The notes under the pieces are model-generated. The model saw nothing but the letters and a program-made list of their open reading frames with translations. It was not told the origin of the DNA and searched no databases. Positions 20,112 through 30,646 of a stretch of 64,000 nt of DNA are shown here, in pieces (the stretch's first letter is position 1; every line of letters starts with the position of its first letter). A program made the position numbers and the translations under genes. Source of the stretch: Lysobacter_I brunescens (GTDB taxonomy: Bacteria > Pseudomonadota > Gammaproteobacteria > Xanthomonadales > Xanthomonadaceae); assembly GCF_042677005.1 (NCBI RefSeq), contig NZ_JBHTIF010000002.1, forward strand, positions 310,001 through 374,000, in the 5' to 3' direction.

Positions 20112-21188
20112 TCACTGCGCGCGCTGCGCGTGGAACCTTCTGACGCGCGGATCGATGATCCGGAACCACAATGGCGGGCACAGCGCCAGCACGAACATCG
20201 CCGCGTAGCCGCCGGGCAGCTGCGGGCTGTCCGGATGGTGGCGCAGCGTCTGGTAGCGCCGGCGCGGCGTCTCGTGATGGTCGGAATGCCGCTGCAGGTG
20301 GAACAGCAGCAGGTTGCTCAGCAGGTAGTCCGAGTTCCACGAGTGCAGGTGCGTGGTGCGCTCGTAGCGGCCATCGGGGCGCTTTGCCCGCTCCAGGCCG
20401 TAGTGTTCGATGTAGTTGATGATTTCCAGCGAGCACGCGGCGAAGAAGCCCTGGGCGATGAAGAAGACCGTGCCGAACGGGCCCAGCCACAGGCCAGCCG
20501 CCATCGCCATCGCCAGCCACAGTGCGGTCCAGCGCAGCAGTTCGTTGTCCGGATGCCAGGCGCTGCGTCCCAGCCGGGCAAGGCGCTGGGCTTCGAGCCG
20601 CCAGGCGTTGGCGGTGTTGCGCAGCAGGGCGCGCGGCAGGAAATGCCAGAGCGACTGGCCGAAGCGCGCGCTGGAGGCGTCCTCGGGCGTCGAGACGTGG
20701 ACGTGGTGGCCGCGGATATGCTCGATCTTGAAGCCGGCGTAGCCCACGGTGGTGAGGAGCAGGCCGCCAAAGGCGCGTTCGATCCGCGTGTCCTTGTGGA
20801 TCAGTTCGTGGGCGACGTTGATCGCCAGCACGCCACCGACGATGCCCTGCGACAGCACCCAGCCGGCGACGCCCGCTGGTCCCAGGTCGGCGTTCACCAC
20901 ATGCCAGCTCGACCAGGCCAGCACCGCGAGCTGGGCGGGCAGGGCGGCGAGGGTCATCCACCGGAAGTCCGCAGCGGCCTCCAGTAGGGACGCTTCAGTG
21001 TCGGTGGGATTGCGCGGATCGTGACCCAGCGCGTAGTCGGCCAGCGGCAGCAGCACGAACAGGAAGAACAGCGGGAACCAGGCCATCAGGTCCGGATGGC
21101 CGCTGCGCGCGCCGAGCCATGCGGCGGCCGGCATCAGCGCCGGCACCATGAAGACGAGCAGGAACCCGAGGCGTTTCCACAGCGGCAT
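20112..21188 (-). CDS. alkB: AlkB-type membrane alkane 1-monooxygenase
   Basis: Non-haem diiron hydroxylase of the inner membrane that oxidises medium-chain alkanes to 1-alkanols. 358 residues with about six transmembrane segments. The histidine boxes are intact: NVAHELIHKDTR (HExxHK), IEHIRGHHVHVST (EHxxGHH), NYIEHYGLER and LQRHSDHHETPRRRYQTLRH. ATG at 21188 gives MPLWKRLGFLLVFMV. No rubredoxin gene is adjacent, so its electron donor lies elsewhere. It is divergent from putP. A fatty-acid or sterol-type substrate cannot be excluded. Confidence 0.88.
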   Translation of the reverse strand: MPLWKRLGFLLVFMVPALMPAAAWLGARSGHPDLMAWFPLFFLFVLLPLADYALGHDPRNPTDTEASLLEAAADFRWMTLAALPAQLAVLAWSSWHVVNADLGPAGVAGWVLSQGIVGGVLAINVAHELIHKDTRIERAFGGLLLTTVGYAGFKIEHIRGHHVHVSTPEDASSARFGQSLWHFLPRALLRNTANAWRLEAQRLARLGRSAWHPDNELLRWTALWLAMAMAAGLWLGPFGTVFFIAQGFFAACSLEIINYIEHYGLERAKRPDGRYERTTHLHSWNSDYLLSNLLLFHLQRHSDHHETPRRRYQTLRHHPDSPQLPGGYAAMFVLALCPPLWFRIIDPRVRRFHAQRAQ

Positions 21189-21327
21189 GCCGCCAGCGTA
21201 CGCCAAGGCATGGTCGGCGCAAGTGATCGCCGTCGACGACCACCACGCCTGGCCCATCCCCCGGCCTGCCTCGCCGGCCTGCGGCCTCGGGGTATGCTTC
21301 GCGCTTCGCCCTGTGCGGGCAACGACC

Positions 21328-22848
21328 ATGGACTCGACGATGACCGCTGGCCAGCCGCTGCTCATCACCTTCGGCATCTACCTGATCGCCATGATCCTGA
21401 TCGGCGTGTGGGCCTGGCGCTCGACCCGCAGCTTCGACGACTACATCCTCGGTGGCCGTTCGCTGGGCAGCGTGGTCACCGCGCTGTCCGCAGGTGCCTC
21501 GGACATGAGCGGCTGGCTGCTGATGGGCCTGCCGGGCGCGCTGTATCTCAGCGGCGTGTCCGAGGCGTGGATCGCGCTGGGCCTGATCGTCGGCGCCTGG
21601 TGCAACTGGAAGTTCGTCGCCGGCCCGCTGCGCGTCTACACCGAGCGCACCAACAACGCGCTGACCCTGCCGGACTACTTCACCCATCGCTTCGAGGACC
21701 GCAGCAAGGTGCTGCGGGTGTTTTCGGCGGTGGTGATCCTGGTGTTCTTCGCCGTGTACTGCGCCAGCGGCATCGTCGCCGGCGCGCGCCTGTTCGAGAG
21801 CGTGTTCGGCGTGCCCTACGCCGAGGCGCTGTGGTGGGGCGCCGCCGCCACCATCCTCTACACCCTGATTGGCGGTTTCCTCGCGGTGAGCTGGACCGAC
21901 ACCGTGCAGGCCTCGCTGATGATCTTCGCGCTGGTGCTCACCCCGGTGATGGTGGTGATGGGCAGCGGCGGCTTCGATGCCAGCCTCGCCCTGATCGAGC
22001 AGACCGACCCGTCGAAGCTCGACTGGTTCAAGGGTGGCGCATTGGGCTGGGTGGGCATCGTCTCGCTGCTGGCCTGGGGACTCGGGTATTTCGGCCAGCC
22101 GCACGTGCTGGCGCGCTTCATGGCCGCCGATTCGCTGACGACCATTCCCAAGGCGCGACGCATCGGCATGGGCTGGATGGTCCTGTGCCTGTTCGGCGCG
22201 ATGGCCGTGGGCTTCTTCGCCAACGCCTACTTCGCGCAGCATCCGGACCAGGTGGGCCCGGTGGCCGACAACGCCGAGCGGGTCTTCATCCAGCTGTCGA
22301 CCGTGCTGTTCAACCCATGGGTCGCGGGCGTGCTGCTCTCGGCGATCCTCGCCGCGATCATGAGCACGCTGTCGTGCCAGCTGCTGGTGTGTTCGAGCGC
22401 GCTGACCGAGGATTTCTACAAGGGTTTCGTGCGCCCCGGCGCCAGCCAGCGCGAACTGGTGTGGTTCGGCCGCGCGATGGTGCTGGCGGTCGCGCTGCTG
22501 GCGATCTGGATCGCCCGCGATCCCGACAGCAAGGTGCTCGGCCTGGTGTCCTACGCCTGGGCCGGATTCGGCGCCGCCTTCGGCCCGGTGGTGCTGTTCT
22601 CGCTGTTCTGGGCGCGCATGACCCGCAACGGCGCGCTCGCCGGCATGCTGGTCGGCGCGGCCACGGTGATCGTCTGGAAGGAGTTCGTCGTCGCAGGCGG
22701 GATCAGCGAACTGTATGAAATGGTCCCGGGCTTCCTCGCCGCCTGCGTCGCGATCGTCCTCGTCAGCAAGCTTGGCCGCGCACCCTCGGATGCCGTGCAG
22801 TTCCGCCACAAGGGCGTGCAGGAGACGCTGAAGGTGCATGGGTATTGA
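21328..22848 (+). CDS. putP: sodium/proline symporter
   Basis: Inner-membrane SSS-family Na+/proline transporter. 506 residues with about 13 helices. RSFDDYILGGRSLGSVVTAL then SAGASDMSGWLLMGLPGALY is the conserved TM2 sodium/proline-binding region. Later conserved blocks include GYFGQPHVLARFMAADS and SAILAAIMSTLSCQLLV. ATG at 21328 (MDSTMTAGQPLLITF) fits family N-termini; ATG at 21340 is also possible. It is divergent from alkB; no putA is in view. Confidence 0.92.
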   Translation: MDSTMTAGQPLLITFGIYLIAMILIGVWAWRSTRSFDDYILGGRSLGSVVTALSAGASDMSGWLLMGLPGALYLSGVSEAWIALGLIVGAWCNWKFVAGPLRVYTERTNNALTLPDYFTHRFEDRSKVLRVFSAVVILVFFAVYCASGIVAGARLFESVFGVPYAEALWWGAAATILYTLIGGFLAVSWTDTVQASLMIFALVLTPVMVVMGSGGFDASLALIEQTDPSKLDWFKGGALGWVGIVSLLAWGLGYFGQPHVLARFMAADSLTTIPKARRIGMGWMVLCLFGAMAVGFFANAYFAQHPDQVGPVADNAERVFIQLSTVLFNPWVAGVLLSAILAAIMSTLSCQLLVCSSALTEDFYKGFVRPGASQRELVWFGRAMVLAVALLAIWIARDPDSKVLGLVSYAWAGFGAAFGPVVLFSLFWARMTRNGALAGMLVGAATVIVWKEFVVAGGISELYEMVPGFLAACVAIVLVSKLGRAPSDAVQFRHKGVQETLKVHGY

Positions 22849-22890
22849 TCTGCCGGGCCCGCATGCCATGGTGATGGGCTGTGCGAACAG

Positions 22891-22974
22891 CAAATCCCCC
22901 CGCCATCGCTCCGCGCTGTCGGCCCCCTTTTTCAAAGGGGGCGGGCGGCCGCGAAGCGGGCGACGGGGGATTTG
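22891..22974. repeat. nested inverted repeat, dispersed-repeat candidate
   Basis: The element starts CAAATCCCCC and ends GGGGGATTTG, so its ends are complementary, and it contains an internal palindrome GCCCCCTTTTTCAAAGGGGGC-like core at 22922-22942. It occupies the intergenic region between putP and miaA. The nested structure resembles REP/MITE-like dispersed elements of Xanthomonadaceae; copy number cannot be judged from one window. Confidence 0.5.
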
Positions 22975-23010
22975 CCTTTGACCTTCAATCTCCGAGTCCA
23001 TCGTCATGGG

Positions 23011-23028
23011 TCCTCGCTTGCGCGAGGA
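23011..23028. repeat. short palindrome, REP-like
   Basis: TCCTCGC-TTGC-GCGAGGA is a perfect 7-bp stem with a four-base loop, flanked by CATGGG and TGACGATCG. The form is common in dispersed intergenic repeats. It lies 38 bases before the miaA start, so it would fall in the mRNA leader if transcribed from upstream. Confidence 0.4.
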
Positions 23029-23065
23029 TGACGATCGTTTTCCTGCGCTCTGCCATTCTTCCTCC

Positions 23066-24028
23066 ATGCCCGCCGACACCCGCCCGCTCGCCATCGCCCT
23101 GATGGGCCCGACCGCGTCGGGCAAGACCGCGCTCGCGCTGGAGTGGGCGGCGCGTTTCGGCGGCGAGATCGTCAGCGTGGATTCCGCGCTGGTCTATCGC
23201 GGCCTGGACATCGGTGCGGCCAAGCCCAACGCAGAGGAGCAGGCGAGGGTGCCGCACCACCTGATCGACGTCCGCGACCCGTGGCAGACCTATTCGGCGG
23301 CGGACTTCGCCCGCCATGCCCGGGTGGCGGTCGAGGGCATCGTCGCGCGCGGCGCCCTGCCGATCCTCGCCGGGGGCACCGGCCTGTATTTCCGCGCCCT
23401 GCTGCAGGGGCTGTCGCCGATGCCCGAGGCCGATCCGGCCGTGCGCGCGCAGCTGGAGGCCGAGGCCGCCGAGCGCGGCTGGGCCGCCCTGCATGCCGAG
23501 CTGGGCCGGATCGACCCGGTCGCCGCCGCGCGCATCCACGCGACCGATCCGCAGCGGATCCAGCGGGCGCTGGAGGTCTACCGACTGAGCGGGCGGACGA
23601 TGACCGACTGGCAGCGCGAGGCGCGGCCGGCCGCCGAGCGGTTCCCGTGCCGGGTGCTGAAGCTTGCGGTCGCCCCGCAGGACCGCGCCGTGCTCCACGA
23701 ACGCATCGAACGTCGTTTCGACGCCATGCTCGACGCAGGCTTCCTCGACGAGATGCGCGCCCTGCGCGCCTTGCCGGCGCTGCGCGATCATCCGGCGCCG
23801 CTGGACCTCCCCGCGATCCGCGCCGTCGGCTATCGCCAGGCCTGGGAGCATCTCGACGGGATCACCTCCGCCGCCGAGTTACGCGACCGCGCCATCTTCG
23901 CCACCCGCCAGCTCGCCAAGCGCCAGCTCACCTGGCTGCGCGGCGAGCTGGACCTGCGCCTCTTCGACCCGCAGCGGCAGTCCGATGCACTCCGTGATGC
24001 CGTCCACGCTTTCATGGCAAGTGTCTGA
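23066..24028 (+). CDS. miaA: tRNA dimethylallyltransferase
   Basis: Adds a dimethylallyl group to A37 of tRNAs reading UNN codons. 320 residues. P-loop LMGPTASGKTALALEWAARF, then the family blocks SVDSALVYRGLDIGAAKPNA, VPHHLIDVRDPWQTYSAADF, LAGGTGLYFRALLQGLS and GYRQAWEHLDG. ATG at 23066 starts 10 codons before the P-loop as usual. It is followed by hfq, the conserved miaA-hfq-hflX-hflK-hflC order. The dimethylallyl donor derives from the MEP pathway genes at 6.6-8.5 kb. Confidence 0.96.
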   Translation: MPADTRPLAIALMGPTASGKTALALEWAARFGGEIVSVDSALVYRGLDIGAAKPNAEEQARVPHHLIDVRDPWQTYSAADFARHARVAVEGIVARGALPILAGGTGLYFRALLQGLSPMPEADPAVRAQLEAEAAERGWAALHAELGRIDPVAAARIHATDPQRIQRALEVYRLSGRTMTDWQREARPAAERFPCRVLKLAVAPQDRAVLHERIERRFDAMLDAGFLDEMRALRALPALRDHPAPLDLPAIRAVGYRQAWEHLDGITSAAELRDRAIFATRQLAKRQLTWLRGELDLRLFDPQRQSDALRDAVHAFMASV

Positions 24029-24208
24029 TCGGACTGTCCGAAAGGGACACTTCGGCCGTCTTCCTGTCCCGGTCGGGTTGTGTAACCATCGCCTGCCCGA
24101 CCGGGGAAAATGCCGCGTCCCCCGACGCGACAGGTCGGCGCGGCAATCTGCTGAACCCTTCCTGCAACCATGACCTTTCCAATAACAAGACCCAAAGTGG
24201 GGAACACC

Positions 24209-24505
24209 ATGTCCAAAGGGCAATCCTTGCAAGACCCTTTCCTCAACGCCCTCCGCCGCGAACGCGTTCCGGTCTCGATCTACCTGGTCAACGGCATCAA
24301 GCTGCAGGGCACGATCGAATCCTTCGACCAGTTCGTCGTCCTGCTCCGCAACACCGTGAGCCAGATGGTCTACAAGCACGCCATCTCCACCGTCGTGCCC
24401 GCGCGCAACGTCCGCGTCGGCCCGGGCGGCGGCTATGTCCATTCCGCCAGTGAACAGGACGACGAGTCGGCCCCGGCCGGCATGCTCGCCACCAGCAACG
24501 GCTGA
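24209..24505 (+). CDS. hfq: RNA chaperone Hfq
   Basis: Sm-like hexamer that pairs small RNAs with mRNAs. 98 residues: SKGQSLQDPFLNALRRERVP begins the Sm1 motif, YLVNGIKLQGTIESFDQFVV completes it, and YKHAISTVVPAR is Sm2. The C-terminal tail (GPGGGYVHSASEQDDESAPA) is longer than the minimum core and disordered in type. ATG at 24209 has GTGGGGA upstream; an upstream in-frame ATG at 24170 would add residues not found in the family. Confidence 0.97.
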   Translation: MSKGQSLQDPFLNALRRERVPVSIYLVNGIKLQGTIESFDQFVVLLRNTVSQMVYKHAISTVVPARNVRVGPGGGYVHSASEQDDESAPAGMLATSNG

Positions 24506-24631
24506 TCCCGGACCCGAGCCGTCCAACCCGCTGGCCGCCCCTGCGGCCGGCGGGCCGGGAGAGAGGTTCGCGACGCCGCGCGCCCGCCGCAGGCCTCATA
24601 CTGTCGTTCCGACCCCCACGGTAGCTCCGTT

Positions 24632-25972
24632 TTGTTCGAACGTTCCCGCAAGGGCGAGACCGCCCTGCTGATCCAGCCCCATGCCGGCGGTCCGCCGGAA
24701 CCGGATGTGCTGGAAGAATTTGCCGACCTCGCGCGTTCCGCCGGCGCCACCGTCGCGGCCATGCTGCATGCCCGCATCGACCGCCCCAATGCCGCCATCC
24801 TCATCGGCAGCGGCAAGCTGGAAGAGTGCAAGGCGGCCGCCGATGCGATCGGCGCCGATCTCATCCTGGTCAACCACACCCTCAGTCCGGTACAGGAGCG
24901 CAACCTCGAAAAGGCGCTCGGTCGCCGCGTGGTCGACCGCACCGGCCTGATCCTCGACATCTTCGCCCAGCGCGCGCGCAGCCACGAAGGCAAGCTGCAG
25001 GTCGAACTCGCACAGTTGCGGCACATGGCCACGCGCCTGGTGCGCGGCTGGACCCACCTCGAACGCCAGCGCGGCGGCGCCATCGGCCTGCGCGGCCCCG
25101 GCGAAACCCAGCTCGAAACCGACCGCCGCCTGCTGCAGAAGCGGGTCGAACAGCTGCAGCGCCGGCTGGAGAAGGTCGAGGTCCAGCACACCCAGATGCG
25201 CCGTGCCCGGGTACGCAGCGAACTGCCGCGCGTCGCCCTGGTCGGCTACACCAATGCCGGCAAGTCCACCCTGTTCAACGCCTTGACCGGCGCCGAGGCC
25301 TACGCCGCCGACCAGCTGTTCGCCACGCTCGATCCCACCGTGCGGCGCGTGACGCTGCCCGGTGGCGGCATGGTGCTGGCCGACACCGTCGGCTTCGTCC
25401 GCGACCTGCCGCACGACCTGGTCGCAGCGTTCCGCTCCACGCTGTCGGAAGCGCGCGAGGCCGACCTGCTGCTGCATGTCATCGATGCCGCCGATCCGCA
25501 CCGCGCGGATCGCATCGCCCAGGTCGATGAGGTCCTGGCCGAAGTCGGTGCAGGCGACCTGCCGCAGCTGCTGGTCTACAACAAGATCGATCGCATCGAA
25601 GGCGCCGAACCCCGCCACGACCGCGCCCTGGCCGAGGACGCCGAGTCCCTGGGCCTGGAGGAGACCGCCCGCGAACGCGTCTGGGTCTCGGCGCGCGACG
25701 GCGTCGGCCTCGACCTGCTGCGCGACGTGCTGGTGGCCCGCCTGGGCCTGCAGCGCGTGCTCGGCACCGTGCGCCTGCCGGCCCGCGCCGGTCGCCTGCG
25801 GGCGCGCCTGTACGCGCTCGACGCCGTGCGCAGCGAAGTGCATGAAGACGACGGCGGCTGGACGCTCGATCTGGACATGGCCCGTCCCGATGTCGAGAAA
25901 CTGGCGGCCGGCCCCGATGGGCACGCGCTCGACGGCCTGCTTCCGCCCGACGATGACAACCCCGAATGGTGA
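24632..25972 (+). CDS. hflX: ribosome-associated GTPase HflX
   Basis: GTPase that rescues stalled 70S ribosomes in E. coli. 446 residues. N-terminal HflX domain (ILIGSGKLEECKAAADAIGA, NHTLSPVQERNLEKALGRRV, LRGPGETQLETDRRLL); G1 GYTNAGKSTLFNAL, G3 DTVGFVRDLPHDLV, G4 NKID. Start codon is TTG at 24632 (encoding LFERSRKGE); no ATG or GTG upstream gives a reasonable length. C-terminal domain ends DGLLPPDDDNPEW. Part of the hfq-hflX-hflK-hflC cluster. Confidence 0.95.
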   Translation: MFERSRKGETALLIQPHAGGPPEPDVLEEFADLARSAGATVAAMLHARIDRPNAAILIGSGKLEECKAAADAIGADLILVNHTLSPVQERNLEKALGRRVVDRTGLILDIFAQRARSHEGKLQVELAQLRHMATRLVRGWTHLERQRGGAIGLRGPGETQLETDRRLLQKRVEQLQRRLEKVEVQHTQMRRARVRSELPRVALVGYTNAGKSTLFNALTGAEAYAADQLFATLDPTVRRVTLPGGGMVLADTVGFVRDLPHDLVAAFRSTLSEAREADLLLHVIDAADPHRADRIAQVDEVLAEVGAGDLPQLLVYNKIDRIEGAEPRHDRALAEDAESLGLEETARERVWVSARDGVGLDLLRDVLVARLGLQRVLGTVRLPARAGRLRARLYALDAVRSEVHEDDGGWTLDLDMARPDVEKLAAGPDGHALDGLLPPDDDNPEW

Positions 25973-26056
25973 TCGCGGCACTCGCCACGGATCGCACCTT
26001 GTAAACTCATTCCCTCGCCCGCATTCCTGCGGGGCGCATTCCCAGATGGAGCAGGC

Positions 26057-27190
26057 ATGGCCTGGAATACTCCCGGCAACAACAACGAGTCCAATTCCGG
26101 CGGCGGCAACCGCAACCCGTGGAAGCCACGCCAGAACGGGCGCGGCGGCGGGGGCGGTGCCTTCGACGAACTGATCGAGCGCCTGCGCGGTTTCGGCGGT
26201 GGCGGCGGTGCCGGCAGTCCGCTGCGCTGGGTGCCGGTCGTGCTGGTCGTGGTCCTGCTGCTCAACAGCTTCGTGCTGGTCGCCGAACAGGAGCGTGGCG
26301 TGGTCCTGCGCTTCGGCGCGTTCCATCGCGTCATGGCCCCGGGCCCGAACTTCAAGCTGCCCTGGCCGATCGAATCGGTGGTCAAGGTCAACGCGACGCA
26401 GATCAAGACGCACAGCGAGAACGTGCCGGTCCTGACCAGCGACGAGAACATCGTGCAGGTCGAGATCAACGTGCAGTACCGCATCAGCGATCCCAAGCTC
26501 TACCTGTTCGGCACCCGCGACAGCGAGGAAGTGCTCAAGCAGGCGGTGGTCAGCTCGGTGCGCGAGCAGGTCGGCCGCTCCACGCTGGATACCGTGCTCG
26601 GCGCCCGCGATGCCCTGTCCGTGGCCGCGCGGCAGAGCGTCGACAAGTCGCTAAAGGCCTACCGCACCGGCCTGGTCCTGACCGAGCTGAACCTGCCGAA
26701 CGCGCGTCCGCCGGAAGCGGTGAAGCCCGCGTTCGACGACGTCAACTCGGCCCAGCAGGACAAGGACCGCCTGATCAGCGAAGCGCGTGCCTACGCCGCC
26801 AAGATCGTGCCCGAGGCGCGCGGCCAGGCCGCCCGCATCCGAACCGTCGCCGAAGGCTACAAGACCGCCGAGATCGCCCGCGCCACCGGTGACGCGACGC
26901 GCTTCACCCAGCTGGTCCAGCAGTATCGCGGTGCGCCCGAGGTCACCCGCAAGCGCCTGTGGCTGGAAACCGTGCAGTCGGTGCTGAGCCAGAACCGCAA
27001 GATCGTCGGCGGCGACAGCCGCCAGCTGCTGTACATGCCGGTGCCTCCGGCACGTGGCGGCACCGGCGCGGCGCAGATGCAGACGCCGCCGCCCGAACTG
27101 ATCGCGCCCACCGTGACCTCGACCCCCGACGACACAACGCAGACGTTACGCCGGCCCCGCAGCCAGGGCCGCGATGGAGGCAGCCGATGA
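26057..27190 (+). CDS. hflK: FtsH regulator HflK
   Basis: SPFH/prohibitin membrane protein that forms a large periplasmic complex with HflC around FtsH. 377 residues: Gly/Asn-rich N-terminus (NNNESNSGGGNRNPW and GGGGGA), one helix at about 58-77 (VPVVLVVVLLLNSFVLVAEQ), then the Band-7 domain and a coiled coil (DKDRLISEARAYAAKIVPEA). ATG at 26057 follows GATGGAGCAGGC. The stop overlaps the hflC start. Confidence 0.95.
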   Translation: MAWNTPGNNNESNSGGGNRNPWKPRQNGRGGGGGAFDELIERLRGFGGGGGAGSPLRWVPVVLVVVLLLNSFVLVAEQERGVVLRFGAFHRVMAPGPNFKLPWPIESVVKVNATQIKTHSENVPVLTSDENIVQVEINVQYRISDPKLYLFGTRDSEEVLKQAVVSSVREQVGRSTLDTVLGARDALSVAARQSVDKSLKAYRTGLVLTELNLPNARPPEAVKPAFDDVNSAQQDKDRLISEARAYAAKIVPEARGQAARIRTVAEGYKTAEIARATGDATRFTQLVQQYRGAPEVTRKRLWLETVQSVLSQNRKIVGGDSRQLLYMPVPPARGGTGAAQMQTPPPELIAPTVTSTPDDTTQTLRRPRSQGRDGGSR

Positions 27191-28053
27191 TGAGACCGTC
27201 CCTCTGGATTCCCGTTGTCCTGGTGGTGCTGTTCGGCCTGCTGGGTTCGGTCTACGTGGTCCGCGAAGGCCACACCGCCATCGTCCTGAACCTCGGCAAG
27301 GTCGTGCGCAGCGACATCGGCCCCGGCCTGCACTTCAAGTGGCCGCTGGTCGAGACCGCGCGCGTCTTCGACGCCCGTCCGCAGGTGCTGCCCGCCGACT
27401 CCGAGCGCTACCTGACCTCCGAGCGCAAGGACGTGTCGGTCGACTTCTTCGTGATCTGGCAGATCCGCGACGCGCGGGCTTTCTTCCGCGCCACCGCAGG
27501 CGACGAGCGCGCGGCGATCGACCGTCTCGACCCGATCATCAAGGACGCGGTGCGCAACGAGATCAACGCCCGCACCCTGTCGCAGGTGGTGTCCGGCGAG
27601 CGCGGCAAGATCGCCGGCAGCCAGTTGGACATCATCAACAAGGGCGCCGAGACGCTGGGCGTGCGCATCGTCGACCTGCGCATCAAGCAGATCGACCTGC
27701 CCACGGACAGCAAGGTCATCGAGGACGTCTACAACCGCATGCGCGCCCAGCGCCGCCAGGTCGCAAGCAAGCTGCGCGCCGAAGGCGAGGAGCAGGCCAA
27801 CACCATCCGCGCCCTGGCCGATCGCGACCAGAACGTGATCGTGGCGGAAGCCGAGCGCGACGCGCAGAAGCTGCGCGGTGAAGGCGATGCCGAATCCGCC
27901 CGTATCTACGGCCTCGCTGCCAATGCCGACCCCAGCTTCTTCGCCTTCCAGCGCAGCCTCGAGGCCTACCGCGAGTCCTTCAAGGATGGCGACGCCGTGA
28001 TCGTGCTCGACAAGGACGACCCGTTCCTGCAGTACATGCGCAGCGATCGCTGA
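27187..28053 (+). CDS. hflC: FtsH regulator HflC
   Basis: Partner of HflK. 288 residues: N-terminal membrane helix MMRPSLWIPVVLVVLFGLLG, then the Band-7 domain (HTAIVLNLGKVVRSDIGPGL, LTSERKDVSVDFFVIWQI) and the conserved MRAQRRQVASKLRAEGEEQA helix. It ends with ALEAYRESFKDGD-type sequence, normal for HflC. ATG at 27187 overlaps the hflK stop; an adjacent second ATG at 27190 is possible. Confidence 0.95.
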   Translation: MMRPSLWIPVVLVVLFGLLGSVYVVREGHTAIVLNLGKVVRSDIGPGLHFKWPLVETARVFDARPQVLPADSERYLTSERKDVSVDFFVIWQIRDARAFFRATAGDERAAIDRLDPIIKDAVRNEINARTLSQVVSGERGKIAGSQLDIINKGAETLGVRIVDLRIKQIDLPTDSKVIEDVYNRMRAQRRQVASKLRAEGEEQANTIRALADRDQNVIVAEAERDAQKLRGEGDAESARIYGLAANADPSFFAFQRSLEAYRESFKDGDAVIVLDKDDPFLQYMRSDR

Positions 28054-28072
28054 TCCGATCGCTGCACGCTCC

Positions 28073-28258
28073 ATGACCGACCTCTGGGCCGCCCTGGCGC
28101 TGGTCGCCGTGCTCGAAGGCCTGGTGCTGTTCGCCTTCCCGGGCGCCTGGCGCCGAACCGCCGAGCAGCTGCTGTCTACCCCGGTGCGCCGGCTGCGGGT
28201 GATCGGGGCCCTGGTCATGGGCGCCGGCCTGGTGGCCCTTTATCTTGTCCGTCATTGA
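28073..28258 (+). CDS. DUF2065 small membrane protein
   Basis: 61 residues with two hydrophobic stretches: ALALVAVLEGLVLFAFPGAW and IGALVMGAGLVALYLV, joined by a basic loop. It matches the YjeT-type DUF2065 family, found in the hflC-purA gap of many proteobacteria. Role unknown. It begins 19 bases after hflC and is followed by a terminator. Confidence 0.85.
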   Translation: MTDLWAALALVAVLEGLVLFAFPGAWRRTAEQLLSTPVRRLRVIGALVMGAGLVALYLVRH

Positions 28259-28353
28259 GCGGATAGCGCTCCGGATCGACGGGCGGTCATGTTGCGATGC
28301 AAAAAATCATGACGAAAGGGTGGCCCCCGGGACCCTAAACCCGGATAATGCAC

Positions 28354-28389
28354 AAAAGCCGGACGGGGCCTAAGCCCCTCCGGCTTTTT
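28354..28389 (+). terminator. rho-independent terminator between the hfl cluster and purA
   Basis: Long stem AAAAGCCGGA-C-GGGGC / GCCCC-TCCGGCTTTT with one bulged base and a CTAA loop, ending in a T tract. The symmetrical A and T runs could let it act on both strands. Confidence 0.85.
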
Positions 28390-28510
28390 CCGTGTCGAAC
28401 ACACATGTCATTCACAGATGTCATCCCGAGCCGGAAGCGAGGGACCTGCTGGCCCGCGCATCGGGTGCATGCAGGCCTCCCGTGGCGCCCGGCATGACAG
28501 GAGAGCAGCG

Positions 28511-29803
<1,293 letters not shown>

Positions 29804-29832
29804 TCGCTGGCTGTTCCGCACCGCAATCCCGG

Positions 29833-29857
29833 AAGCCCCGCCTCGCGCGGGGCTTTC
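29833..29857 (+). terminator. rho-independent terminator after purA
   Basis: Perfect 9-bp stem AAGCCCCGC / GCGGGGCTT with a CTCGC loop and a short T run, 30 bases after the purA stop. Confidence 0.8.
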
Positions 29858-29964
29858 GCTGTCGGTGGCCTTGCAGTTGCATCGCGTGGTCGGCGCGGCC
29901 TGAGGCATCATGTCCTGCCTGCAGCACGCCAACGCGCGACGGCGCCGTCGACGATGGAGACGAG

Positions 29965-30606
29965 ATGATCGAGAAACCCCATTCCCCCAGCTGCGACCGC
30001 AACAAGACGCCGATCCTGAATGTCCTGCGCACGCATTTCGCCGATCGCCGGCATGTGCTGGAGATCGGCAGCGGTACCGGCCAGCATGCGGTGCACTTCG
30101 CCGAGGCGATGCCGTGGCTGATCTGGCAGTGTTCGGATGACGAGGTGTACCTGCCCGGCATCCGCATGTGGCTGGACGAGGCGCGACTGCCGAACACGCC
30201 ATCCCCATTTCCTCTGCAGGCGGTGGCAGCCCCGGCCGCGCATTTCTCACCGCAACCGGTGCCGATGCCGGACGCTGGTTACGACGCGGTGTTCAGCGCG
30301 AATACGCTGCACATCATGGGCTGGCCCGAGGTCGAAGCGTTGTTCGCATCGCTGCCGACCCTGCTGGCCGATGACGCGATGGTGGCGGTCTACGGGCCGT
30401 TCAACATCGGCGGCGCGTACACCAGCGAGAGCAATCGCGAGTTCGACGGTTGGCTGAAGGCGCGCGATCCACGCTCGGGCATTCGTGATCTCGAAGCGGT
30501 GAACGCGCTCGCTGCAGGCATCGGTCTGCGCTTGGTCGCCGACGTGGAGATGCCGGCGAACAACCGGATGCTGTTGTGGCGGCGTGGCACAATCGCGCCG
30601 GTCTGA
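29965..30606 (+). CDS. DUF938-family SAM-dependent methyltransferase
   Basis: 213 residues. KPHSPSCDRNKTPILNVLRT is the distinctive DUF938 N-terminus, followed by the SAM loop VLEIGSGTGQHAVHFAEAMP and the block YDAVFSANTLHIMGWPEVEA. FNIGGAYTSESNREFDGWLK is also typical. Substrate is not known for this family. ATG at 29965 has GATGGAGACGAG upstream. Confidence 0.88.
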   Translation: MIEKPHSPSCDRNKTPILNVLRTHFADRRHVLEIGSGTGQHAVHFAEAMPWLIWQCSDDEVYLPGIRMWLDEARLPNTPSPFPLQAVAAPAAHFSPQPVPMPDAGYDAVFSANTLHIMGWPEVEALFASLPTLLADDAMVAVYGPFNIGGAYTSESNREFDGWLKARDPRSGIRDLEAVNALAAGIGLRLVADVEMPANNRMLLWRRGTIAPV

Positions 30607-30646
30607 ATGACGATCCGACCGACGATCCAACCCCTGGAGTGATGCG

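Noticed and set aside
28410..28510. Dispersed repeat with GTCATCCCGAGC and GCGAGGGACC before purA
   Set aside because: Imperfect symmetry and only one copy in the window; may be a repeat remnant but cannot be supported.
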